Positions 42,761-54,800 of a DNA stretch of 64,000 nucleotides are shown here, one piece after another; positions within the stretch are counted from its first letter, which is position 1; the number at the start of each line of letters is the position of its first letter. The translations under genes and the position numbers were made by a program. Origin of the DNA: Nematopogon swammerdamellus (lineage: Eukaryota > Arthropoda > Insecta > Lepidoptera > Adelidae); assembly GCA_946902875.1 (NCBI GenBank), contig OX336336.1:5736545-5800544 (forward strand), written 5' to 3'. The notes under the pieces were generated by a model. It ran no database searches. It was given only the letters and a program-made list of their open reading frames with translations, and was not told the origin of the DNA.

Positions 42761-43310
42761 GGGCCCCGGACGTGGCGGGGCGAACGTGTGAATGTTTTTC
42801 GTAGAAAATTTCCCGCGTTTTGTATTGAATATCCTCTCAACTGTGCGCCACTGTTCACGCAGCTTGTTACAAATATCCAAGGGCAATGCTAGATCTCTCA
42901 GTGTACATGTGTTTTACCTTCAATCCATTCACTCAGTGAATGTTTTTCTTGTAAAAAAAAATTATTTAGAAGGGAGCACCGTCTTCTATGGAGCATTAGT
43001 TAGGGCTTATTGTAGTTGATAATCTGAGTTACCTGATTCGTTTTGTCTATGTCCGTTCCTCGATGCGTTACCACTAGTTGTATGTACTGTACCTATCTAA
43101 TTATGTTATTTTATTATTATTTAGTTAGTTAGAAGACCAGTTGACCACTGCCATCAGATGCCTATTAGTTGAGAGAGTATGTTTGTGATTTTTTTTAATA
43201 ATTAAATTTGCTTAGTTATGTACTTTGGAGCTTATCATTATAAATACATACCACACGCTGTATCCCGATAATCGGCGTAAGTAGAGTAATCGGTGTTGTG
43301 CTGCAATTAC

Positions 43311-43401
43311 TTTTTTTTATGGAAACTGACACGGTTGGCTACATCACCCACATCATCAGTGATGTCAGCCCATAACACCGGGTGAACTAGGTGCCATGTC
43401 A
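43311..43401 (-). mobile_element. SINE copy 15 (tail fragment)
   Basis: This reverse fragment runs from the T-run to gtgaactaggtgccatgtca, in the intergenic region. Confidence 0.7.
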
Positions 43402-43656
43402 TTTCATTTCATTTCAATGGCTCTTGTAAATTACATCACAACACCGACCACCACGTTTCGCAAAGTATTCGGACAAGATAACTATGAAGCACGCATCATT
43501 ATACTTAGCAGAAAACATACTAAGCCTGCTAGTGATAGTGATAAGCTAAACGGTGTTAGCTGGGTAGGACTACTCTCGAAGCGTGCTCGTATGCCGTTCT
43601 CTTCGTCCGTATCAGATTGAAAAACAATTTAAATCTTTAATCCGCTTGCGAACTCT

Positions 43657-43839
43657 GAGGGCCTAGTCCGAGTTTACGTGACTGCTACGTAAACGTCAAA
43701 TACCGATCGAATTAAGTTTTTATGTATGGAGCTCTCTAGTGGCGCCGCGGTGAGCGTATTGTGCTCCCATACATAAAAACTCAATTCGATCGGTATTTGA
43801 CGTTTACGTAGCTGTCACGTTAACTCGGACTAGGCCCTC
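43657..43839. mobile_element. Palindromic MITE (gagggcctagtccgag)
   Basis: The arms gagggcctagtccgagttta cgtgactgctacgtaaacgt and aaataccgatcgaatt are mirrored (aattcgatcggtatttgacg ... ctcggactaggccctc) with few mismatches around a ~45-bp centre containing gtggcgccgcgg. Confidence 0.8.
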
Positions 43840-46800
43840 TGTTTATTTATCAAATTGGGCTTCCTTCTTTATGCGTTTCACTCGCAACAAATGCGGATTA
43901 AAAGAACATTCAGCCGCCTACTGCACGCGGTGCGCTCGGCCAAAGTATTCGAAACTTGTTTATCTTACTCATAGCAAGAATTCATTTTAAACAGCCATAT
44001 TCAATTTAAATTTTATTTTATTTCATTACCTATGCACACATATTTATTTTAAACAGAGGCTCTGCACAATGATCTGTCTCGCAGAGGCAGTTGTCGACAG
44101 TGTTACGTAGACATTGTGCTATTTTATTTATTACTTCAACCCTTTCAGTGCGATTCGGAGTGACTTCAACATTCATCGTCCGTACTAAAATAATTTCTTG
44201 CATCCTCGCCACGTCCACATTGAAAGATGTACGGAGTTCGCTTTCGAATGGTGCTCCGCCGCGCAGGCATACATTCTATAAAAATATTAACTAAAAAATT
44301 TCAATGATGTATTAGGCGCAATTATATATATTATTTTTTTGAATATCGCTCCTTGAGTTAGAATATAAACGTAATTAGACACCATCTCTCGCGCGATGGC
44401 GAATCTTAAGTCTGAGGTAAAGATGCCTTTATAGATAATACAATGACGAGGATCGAAGAAGACGTTGTTAGTTTACATTAATATATAAATTAACCACGCA
44501 ACTTACGTCGTCGTACTAATTGTTTAGGTGTAAGTTGTAAATTAACAGTCTATGTTTTCTAAGAGCGTGTGTGTATTTTTAAGCGAAAATATTGAAAAAC
44601 ATGTGTACGATAATAAGTCTGTAGTGGAGTTGTACAGAGTGCGGTTGGTGTTGTACAAACGTTAATTATTCTGTAAACGTACTATGTAAAAATATGTAAA
44701 TGAAATTTTGGCGCATTACTGGCGAGTACCTTATTAGCATAGCACGAGAGCGGAGCGCCACCTATCGGCCTCACCGGGCTCCTACACACCTACATTACAT
44801 CTAGTAGTTCTGTAATATACAGACATACACACATATACCTACTTACTTCCCATGCGTACAATTTTTTAGTTGTCAAAAGTCTACAGGTCTATATGGGAGC
44901 GTGCATAGCATCAATGAGATTTTGCGGAACAAACGCGACTCACTCAATCGTTTAGTATGCGCGGGGTCCGAAGCACCCAGCGAAAACAAGAGGGCGTTCA
45001 TTGTACTGCACCTTGTAGAGCGTGTAATAATTTATTTAGAGATTTGGTGATAATGCTCTACACGTGGATGCCATTCTCATTTGTCCACGACTATACATCA
45101 AGTACGCACTATCAACACACACAAGATAAAAGTACATAACCTACTATTGGGCGCAATAGTGACATTGGCGCCACTGTCTACGCGAACTGTCAAAACTCAT
45201 AATGGTTTGCGTAGAACTCGAAGGTGGCGCCATCAATCTGTTTTCAAACGTATAACGTCTCTACAATTTTCTTGAAAAGTGCAAGTTTACACACCTACCA
45301 ATTTCATTATGGTATTAGAATGCCTTGATATCATTTTACATGAATATTTACAAAGCGGGAGATTACATTATTTGGTATGAATGAATGACGTGGAAAAAGA
45401 ATTGTGGGATCATTGTTGTTAGTATAATTTTGTAATAGAAAAAAAAATGGCTATCTTATCGATGGCCTCATCACTGCCACGACTAATAAAATCACTGCCG
45501 CAAATTTGGCTATTACTTGGACTGTCATCGTCCTCACGAACTGTCCGGACTAAGCAGACTATGCATTAAGACATGATTTCTACTATGGTATCTATGTACT
45601 AGAGTAACACTAACGTTTACTTGACTGATAAAGGAATAAATGTTAAGTTAGGAGATAAGAATATTTAGGATCAAAGCGCATTTCAGATAGTTTACTTTCA
45701 GCCCGTGTGACCGTTGAATGAACCTACGAACAATACTTACCCACTACGGTAACACATTTTCGCATCCCTAGACTAGCGATACCGGAGTTATAGTAAGTAT
45801 AGCATTATATTACTGACACACTTCTTGTTCTAACATTCGATAAAGAGATCGATGTATTTTAGAATTGTAATATAAAATAGTGACTAAAGATAAAATAACT
45901 ATGCGAGCGTAAAGAGTAAATAAATAAAAAATTCAGTTGTTTGAACGAGCCCACTGCTAGTTCATGTTTACACTGTTCGTTGTCAGCAAACCATTACACT
46001 TATTCAATAATGTGAAGTTCTTAATTTTGAAATCACATTCAACTCACGAGTCACGTTCTATAAAATAGTCTCCTATGTTTTGTATTCACCGAAGTCACTT
46101 TTCATATGGAAGTCGGTCCCGTGTTTTCCTGCGACAGTTAGAGGTGGAATGCGAGTAGAGGTGGGGAGGTTTCCGGAGTAGGTATACGTGTAGGTAGGTA
46201 ACTGTAATATTTTTGTACAATACCGTGAACCAAAATGTTTGTATCCATACTGAAAGCCGGTGTACTTTCTGTAGTGAGATGACCAGTGAGCGGAGTAGGC
46301 TGAGTTTTTGTACATACCTATTTCAAACTGTTTTTATGAATATAATTTTTCGATTTCTATATTTTCAGGAAGTTTTTATTTATATATTTATAACCATTCG
46401 GGTATATCCGCACTAAGAGAACATATAATTTGTAACATTAAGTACCTCAACCTAATCCGCTAGCTGGAAATGAAGTTAATTTCTTGGTGTTTTGTCTGCG
46501 TGTGATGTGTTGCGATGCGTGCTCGCGGCGGGAGACGCGGTCCAGCGGTCGCGAGCAGCATCTGTTCTGCTCTCGCTTGTTCCAAAATGTTTGTGTCGCG
46601 TCGAACTGAACTCGCTCAATCTGAAGACTTATTATTTGCCAAGTATCTACAGTCTAAACTGATCGAACCGTTGACTAAAATGTTTTCGCAATATACTTTG
46701 AAACGTGTAAGAGTGTGCGGAGTGGGGGGTGACGCGGAGTTCACTCGCGCGTGCGCCGGAGAGCCGAATCGGTCGCATCTCGACCGATGCTATGAAAGTT

Positions 46801-47039
46801 ACCTACGATTGAATAAGCTAGCCGAGCATAATGTGTTTGTACTTTAATTTGTTTTTTCAGTTTTATTTTGGAAATCAATGGTTAATTATTTAAGAAAATA
46901 CACTGTACCTATGTGAAATTGATATTGGATGTTTTATTTCTATACAATTGATTCATTTGATGGTGAACTGAATTTTTATAAAATTTTCAACTCAGACGAA
47001 GTATCCTTTCTTCATTCACATGAACAATAATAAAATCAC

Positions 47040-48595
47040 ATTTTTATAGAGGTTTCATAATTTATTGGATAATACAATACATAATTATGGCTTAAAATTA
47101 TACAAAATGTTATAAAAACCACCCAACATTCAGTATTTATCCCAACTGGTCGCTTTTAATATGAATGAAATGAGTGAAGAAGAGAAGGAGCACTAACCGG
47201 GAATTTATCAACTTTAGTGCAGTTATAGATTGCATTTAACTTGCGGAATACCTTCAAACAGATTCAAAATTTGTAATACATTTAGTTCAAAAAGTTCATT
47301 TACTTTAGTCGTCAGAAAAAATAGTTTTTTTTCGAAAATCTCACACTAACACTAAAAATATACAACCTATCCTACATACTTAATCTACCTATATAGTTGA
47401 ATAGACCTCTCTAAGCTAAATGTACAAAAGGTCGGGCGGGGGACTCTCGCTAATATTTTGTAGCACTTACGAAAAATGCCTTTCTATACTAGCAGAAAGA
47501 AATTGCAGAGTGTTACAAAAATGAGTTCCCGCCCTACGCCGTTTCTGTAGTTCGGGATATTCCAACGTCTTTGGTATCGATATAAAATGAAACTTATAAT
47601 TAATAAAAAAGAAAATGCACGAGTGACGCGAACACGACATAATACATAGAATACTGATAGTTGTCAACAAAGAGGCGAAACTTAATGTTTACATTAAAAA
47701 AAACAAATATAACAATAAAAATATATTACACTTAAATGGCAGAACCAACTTTTTTATATGCAACTACGACCTACTTTTATTTAAAAAATACTTTATACTT
47801 AAAAGTATATTTTCCTTACGTAATCGGTAATACAATTTATTGAATAATGTCCAAGTATCAATGAAGGTATCGATGTAAAAAGTTCATTTGAGCCAGTTAT
47901 TTCATTCATTTAAAAAATAATTGAAAAAACAAAAGGACTAATTTATTAACCAAAGCTTTGCAAACTATATAAATAATATTGCGATGTGACCCCCTGCTGT
48001 TATTATTAAAAACTGTACAGACATATCATAAGTAAGTAATCTGCAAACCAAATTATAAGGAAATGCTGATTTTATCTTCAATAAAATATGCAAGATTAAT
48101 ACTTGGATCAGCTTTAAAATATTTTGGATCAGCTTCACTTTAAAATATCTCCACTCATAAAACAATTTAAATGTCTACGCATACGGCATCAGTCTGTGTT
48201 GTGCTTGTGTAATACCATCAGACCTGTAAGGTCACTGTGGGTGGGCTGACCGTACATTAATAAGTAAATAAGTGTGCAAGTAAGTGTGTGTGGATCACAC
48301 GTGTTTGCATTCCAGAATGTAGACTAATTGCTGAGTGCAATTTTTTCAGCTACCTCGCAGCATTAGCTACAGCTGGGGAATGCGATATTCTTCGAAAAAA
48401 GCGCCAATAATTTTTGAAACCATCCGATCTCTCACAGGAGATAACGCCTTGTGCCGTAACCACACGTCTAACCATCATTTATTTTATAACAATCCAGATT
48501 CTTACTTCGCTTACTATAATATTACTTTTAATGACTTCTTTTCCCAGCAAGACCCCACCTCGGAGTATGAAGTACTAGTGAGAGGTCTCGGGTCT
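47040..48595 (-). other. raskol: raskol 3' UTR (inferred)
   Basis: This is AT-rich unique sequence after the raskol stop. Minus-strand AATAAA hexamers (TTTATT on the given strand) occur at 48478-48483, 47942-47947, 47836-47841, 47776-47781 and 47061-47066. I cannot tell which is used. No repeat family was recognised here. Plus-strand open frames in this stretch (for example 48335-48607) are not supported as genes. Confidence 0.5.
47061..47066 (-). terminator. Candidate raskol poly(A) signal
   Basis: TTTATT on the given strand is AATAAA on the minus strand, the most distal of several hexamers after the raskol stop. It is a motif call only. The choice among the five hexamers is open. Confidence 0.3.
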
Positions 48596-48818
48596 CTATA
48601 TTTGTAGCTCTGCGTGGGAGTGGTGCTGCGAGGGTTGGGGCGCGTGGGGCGCGTGCGGCGCGCGCTGCAGGTGCACGAGGGCGGAGAGGAGGCGCGTGTT
48701 GGCCTCGTCGAGCGCGGCGATGCGATGCTCCTGCGCCTCGATGACGCGCTGCTTGTGCGAGAGCGCGGCCGCCATCTTGCGCTGCTCGCGTCGCAGCTCC
48801 TCCTCCACGCAGATCAAC
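48596..48818 (-). CDS. raskol: raskol exon O (C-terminal coiled coil, stop)
   Basis: The acceptor is gttgcag|gttgat. The frame reads [20 protein letters not shown] then [20 protein letters not shown], a heptad-patterned helix matching the family's VEEELRRDH segment. A His/Pro-rich end ([19 protein letters not shown]) follows, with TAG at 48598-48596. It completes the protein. Confidence 0.93.
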
Positions 48819-51800
48819 CTGCAACACCCGGGAACATTCTATTCATTAATATGAACACCAAAGCATCATACCATTCTGTATTCGTCTAAAGAAAGATCCT
48901 AAACAAACGAAGAACCAGAATATGTTGTACATCTTGGCAAAAGAGTCTTCTCCAGTGAGCCCGGGCCGACATTCTCTGCTCCGCGCTGCAGTCTCGAAAA
49001 AAAAAAATGTTTTCCATCTCTTCTCATCTCTTTGTCACTAAACGTTGTTTCCAAAATGGTAGCTATGCAGAGATTCTATGAATTACTTTAGATTAAAGTG
49101 AGGTTAAGTTAGGTTATGAATTCCTTGAGATTAAATATATTGAGGTTAGGTTAGATCACGTAAGATTATTGGTGAATGGACACTATGCATACCTTTGTAT
49201 GATGGCCTTCATCTTGGCGTCGGCGTGGTCGTTGCCCGGCTCGGCGGGACCGAGCCGCCCGCGCAGCAGCTCCACCGAACACTTCAACCGCTCGATCTCG
49301 CGCTCGTACTACATTCAATACCATACACAATTAATATCATTATTATTAACACATAATACTTCAAGGGTGGCTTCACGATGTCCAAGGTATCAACTTAAAT
49401 TGCATTGGAAGAAATTATCTCAAGCAATAAGTTCGCCATTGTCATACATTAAGTGGCATAATATAGAGTGGTATGAGACAATGATAAGGAGTAGGACAGA
49501 GATGACGACAGACCTGCTCAATAGTGCGGTGGTGCTTGTTGGCGCGCCGGCGGCCGGTGGTACTGTAGTGCGTCTCCTCCATGTCGCTCGAGCTGTCCGT
49601 CAGCTCGCGCGCAGACTCCAGGCTCAGCCGCCGCTGCAGCTTCTCCTTCGGAGTGCTCTGCTTCTCGCCGCCGACCGCGCCGCCGCCGAGCCCGTGCGGA
49701 GCTTCACTCGCTTGACTCTGTCCGCTGAACACCGGTGTTCTCGCCGGAGAGTCCCGCTCCCGCACGCAGTAGTACACGTCCTGATGGCGCTCCGAGTCCT
49801 CGTTCAAGCGAGTGCTCGATACTTTCGCCCCCGAGTACGTTCGGTCCAGCGGATAGTTGGTCTCTTGAACTGCATTCTCTGGAATCGTGTATTTCTCGGG
49901 CGAGTTTTTAGCGTTCTCCATGTTGTAAAGAGCCTTCTGACTGCGCGACATCTGAAGCCGATACATCTCCTTGTTGACCTCCTCTACGTTGGAGTCGGAG
50001 CGCGTCATTGGGTAGCCACCCTCCGACGTAATGTGATGAGGCTTGCTCTCGTAAAGCGACTCGCCCCGCTGCCCAAAGTGTTTGAGGTTCAACTGATTTT
50101 GATTTGTGGAGTAGGAGAGCATTGGGTTGGTGCGCGGCATGCGAGTCTTGCTGCCCTTGCGGATACTCGGCGCGTTGGATGAGTCGTCGCGAGGGGAATG
50201 CTCGTGATTTGTTTTGTGGTAGTCCGCTTCGCGAGTAAGTTTTCGGTGGTTCACGTTTCGATTGTGCTGGTCGTAAGGTCGAGGCTCATCGTTGAAGTTG
50301 GTGGAGCCCTCCTCGGAGTTGGTCTCGAGGTTGTCGGTGGTCTCCTCGTCGATGGAGGAGCTGGAGGAGCCGCACGGACAGCGCTTCGAGTTGCGCTTCT
50401 CGTTCAGCTTGTTCTTGTCGGCGCGCGCGGGCGACTGCCGGTTGTCCTCCATGTTGTACACTGGGTTCGTGAACACGAGCGGTGCGACGCTCGAATTCGT
50501 GTTGCCGTTGTTCTGTCCGTTGTCGGTGGTAAAGTTCTGAATGCCGTACTTCTGAATGTCGTAATCGATCTTCTGCTGCACGGGGGTCTTTGGATAAAAC
50601 TTATCGGTCTTGCCTTCGAAAAATTGTTTGTCCCTCTGCTTCTGATAGTTGAGCTGCGAGTACCGGCTCAGAGGCTGGCCGTTCTCGTACGGATGGTGGT
50701 GGGTCGCCGTCGACTCGATGGGACTAGAGCTTTGGCTGTAGGTGGCGAAGCTTTGGTAACCTGAGCTGGCGACATTCGAGAGAGCGCTGATGGACACGTT
50801 AGAGCCGTTGGTTGTGTAGACGTTATTTTTATTGCCGTTCACTACGTTGTTGTTCGCTTGCGACTGGGTCATATTCTTTTTATTTAGAATGAGTTTGTCG
50901 TCGACTATATCGGGATCGTCCGCATACTTCAACAGGTCCGACAGTTCTTCGAGTGTCGCCGTATCTCGGATCAGATTCTGCATCTCATTAGAGCAGTAGT
51001 TGTGATTGATGCTGTCGCTGCTGGGAGATCTCTCCGCGTTGTAGTTGGAGTTGTGGTAGTGTATCTGTTGGTTGTAGTTGTTGGGCTTGAACCTGTCTTG
51101 GGGTCGTCGCTCGTGTCCGTTTTCGGCGACCCCATTGGTCATACCCTTCGAGTACTGATCGAAGCCGATTTGAACGACCTTTAGATTGACGCAATGCTCC
51201 TGATTGTTGTACTGTGAACTGTATCGGTCCGGGTTGATGTTTTGGTTGATGGGGGAGCCGTAGCCGTTTCTCGGTAGAGTGGCGGAGCGCATGTTGAAGC
51301 TGGGTGACTTGGCTACGGAGGCGTAGGAGCTCTTGTACTTGGAGTCCTCGGCGTTGGACTTGGAGGGGCTGATGTTGAACTGGACGCCGTTCTTGTTCAT
51401 GATGGGTGAGCTGTGAGCGAAGTTGTTGGCGGCCAGGCTGGCACACGGTGGGATCTCGATGGCGGGTTTCGTTTGCACGTGGCACGTGGGGTCGTTGAAC
51501 CTGTGCATTAGAATTTATTTATCTTACAAGTTTGCTTCAGAAATTATACTACAGATAGACGCTAATATAAATTTAACATTACAATGTGACGTCATTAGGT
51601 GCAATAGCGATAAATTCAATGTAAATGCGTGGTAGTAACAAATGTACCTAAAGATATTGTCAGCAGTGTGCACGGGGCCAACGTTGCTGTCCGTGCTGAG
51701 CTGTCGTTTGCTGAGGTCATCCAAGATGTCCGACAGTGGATCCAGCTCCTGAAACAAACATACAAATACTATTATGAAAGTGTAAATTCATTTCACATGT

Positions 51801-54800
51801 GACCTACATAGATGCTTAGTTCTTCTAAGCTCATATCCACGATTAACCAACAACTCGGCTAAGTATCATATGAGTGGCTGGATGTAACTATTCATGTTTC
51901 CCATTGTTAAACCCACTGACTTGTTAAACCATCACATTTACATAATAAAATATTATTTAAATAATGTTTTGAGTGACATCAGTATTACCTCACCATCAGT
52001 AGAAATTTATGGAGTATCACTAGTTCCGATACAGTCAACATAAAAAATTGAGGCATTTCAGAATTTCTAGCTAATGGATGACAGAGGACGCTGGTATCTT
52101 TTTTGAGAGATTTCTCACGTGTTTACGCACAGCAGTGACTACCGACAGAACTTTAAGATAATCACCTGTATCCTATTAGGCGGCAGCTTGCTAAGGCTGT
52201 CCGATAGCAGACCGTGCAGCGTAGCCAGCTGGCGACCGAGGTCGACGTGCGGCGCCCACTCCGCTTCAGTCTCGACGACGCGGCCTCCGCCCGCGCGCCC
52301 TTCCGCGCCGGAGCCCTCGCGCGCCGTCTCCGACGCGTGCGACGCGGACGACTGCTGCGACGCGCCGGACAGACGCTTCACGCCTTCCTGCTGCTCGACC
52401 GGCCGCGACTGTAGGCACACATACATATATAAGGTCTTTCAAAATTAGTTCAGAGTACGCTAAGGGGGGGTTCTGTATCATATAGGGAGTAAAACCTATA
52501 CAAAATTGTTTTGACCTTGGGTTTTTTTTATGTAAAATATTTTTTTATTTATTTAAATAAAAAAAATTGGTGGTTGACTGTTATAGCCTAATCGATTCAG
52601 TTTCATAACAGTAACAAAAAAGTCTTAATCACCATTATGATCTAACACGTGTAAGTTGATAAAAAAAATTAAATTCTTTCTATTCCATACTAATAAAACT
52701 AAAATTGTGGTTTTTCACAATTTCTGAAAGAAAGAGATCTATGTGTTAGAAGACTTTTTGTTTCCTGGCATAAAACTGAAGCGACAAAATTTTTTTTTTT
52801 ACATTTTACATAAAAAAATACTTTATTCTTCAAAAGTGATCTATTTCCGATACAGAACCCCCCCTTATCGTACTCTGAACTAATTTTGAAAGACCTTATA
52901 TACAGAGCAAAGATAAGTGGCCATAGTCGGGTAAAAACATAAATTCCGAGAACAAAAATCTGTTGGTTTTTAGTTATGACTGCCGTCTTAGGTGTTCTGT
53001 TGGTAATACAAGGAATCGTATAAGTGACACTATTTAGTTGAGTGTTTGCCTACATCAGTGACATCCTAAAGACGTGACATAGTAAAAACAGCTGCATCAA
53101 ATTAACTTCTCAAATACAAAACAGAAATGCAGTGACTGGATAGACAGAAGGAATGAAGAGAGCGAGACGTACGGATATCTCGCGAAGGAAGGCCTTCATC
53201 CTGGGCGCCTCGCGCTCGAGGAAGTCGTTGAGGAACTCCATGAAGGCCTCCTTGCCCTGGAAGCGCGTGAAGTTGGCGAGGGTCTGCAGGGTCTTCGCCA
53301 CCAACGTCAGGTTGCGCGCCGCACGCTCGTTCGGGTATTCTGCACGTTCAATGTACATATAAATAAGCTGCATTTCTCAGAACTATTTCTGCACTGCTGT
53401 GTTATGTATGGTTTACACTCATGTGTACCATTGTGCGAGTGTGAATAATTGACTCAATAGTTAGGTACTAAAACTAGTAAACTTTCAAGTAGATTGACGA
53501 GAAGAGCCTTTCTATTTATTGGTTAACTCTACCCGAAAGCCCCGTTTAAACATGTAAAGTAAACACTTTTGATGTATAGCACGAAGTATTTTCAAGAAAG
53601 ATGCTACCGCATCGTTTGACCTCTCTACCAAGTACTATAATCAATGTAAACAGTCTCTCGGCGTTTGGTAGTCACTAGTCTGAGAGTAGCACTTTTCAAC
53701 TCGATATCGGTACGAAGGTGGGTGTTCAAACATTTGAGTAGGAGTGGAGTGGTGAACGAACCGTGCGTGATGCCGAACAGACTGGGCGACAAGATGGCGG
53801 GGCAGAGGAAGCGCAGGAATATCGACGCGCTGATCAGGTTGTCCGAGATGTCATCTCGCCCCATCGACGACAGCCTGCCACCGGCAAACATACAAAGTTA
53901 ATTATGTTTTAAAGAGATTCTCGGCCGCGTGAAACGAGTCCACCAAAGTGCGTGGAAGTGAAACAAATATACAAACTGCCTTGTAGGCACCATCCCTAAT
54001 TAGGTGAAAGGTTGTAAGTAGTCTAATTTGTTTACACGTATTTTGAATGCCTCAGGTTGTAGGAGTGAGGAAACACATTCAGCGGAAGATAATTCTCAAA
54101 AAATAAAAGATGAAAACTATGTTTTATCATAAAAATTCTTCAGTCTTGATCATGTCCGACATGCGTATGAAAGGGACTTACCATACCTCTCGCGGAAGGT
54201 CGCGAAGCAGTCTTACAGAAACATGTGTGTGAAAGAACATACCTCTCGCTAAAGGTCGCGAAACAGTCTCGCATACGCATGTGTGTGAAAGAGCATACCT
54301 CTCGCGAAAGTTAGCGAATCAGTCTCGCAGAGGCATGTGTGTGAAAGAGCATACCTCTCACGGAAGGTCGCGAAGCAGTCTCGCAGAGGTGCGGGGAAGT
54401 GCTGCGCGGAGCCGGCGATGCGGCGCCAGGTGAGCTCGACGGCGTCGCGCAGCGCCGCTTGCTGCCTCCGCAGCGCCGCGCCGCCTCCCGCGCGCAGCGG
54501 GTCCACCTCGCAGTCCACGCCCGCGCCGCCGCCGGCAACAGACGTCACTGGCTCCGTTAGTGTCTCCTGCACAATGTCAACAAAACTTTGTTTCCATTTC
54601 CATTGCCAAACTTCATATTTTATATTCCCAAATAATCGCTGCTCATTCCAAGTATGTGGCATCGGACAAACGGAGTAATAGACAAATGAAGTCGAAGTGA
54701 GCAGAGGGAGACCCGAAACAATAAACCGGCTAATCTCATTGCGGCAACACTACCTTTAACTTCACATGAGTGATTTAAATTGGGAGAAAGTTTCCATAGA

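Larger units (their letters stand above)
40831..47039. other. HR4-raskol 3' region: UTR or intergenic
   Basis: It contains the three MITEs and one SINE fragment listed separately. The rest is unique AT-rich sequence that could be extended HR4 3' UTR, especially 44300-46040. A 110-codon frame at 46515-46847 has no recognised domain. A small imperfect inverted repeat (ggcgccac ... gtggcgcc) is at about 45161-45232. Confidence 0.45.

Noticed and set aside
46515..46847. 110-codon frame in the intergenic region
   Set aside because: No recognisable domain, promoter or splice signal. It could be part of a UTR, so I did not annotate it as a gene.
49169..50182. 337-codon plus-strand frame (and 50198-50764) opposite raskol exon M
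   Set aside because: These are antisense shadows of the strongly supported exon M/N, with no domain recognised.
54249..54662. 137-codon minus-strand frame starting before exon H and running through the tandem repeat
   Set aside because: It is exon H plus unspliced intron. The splice donor at 54354 and homology to exon I show the true structure.
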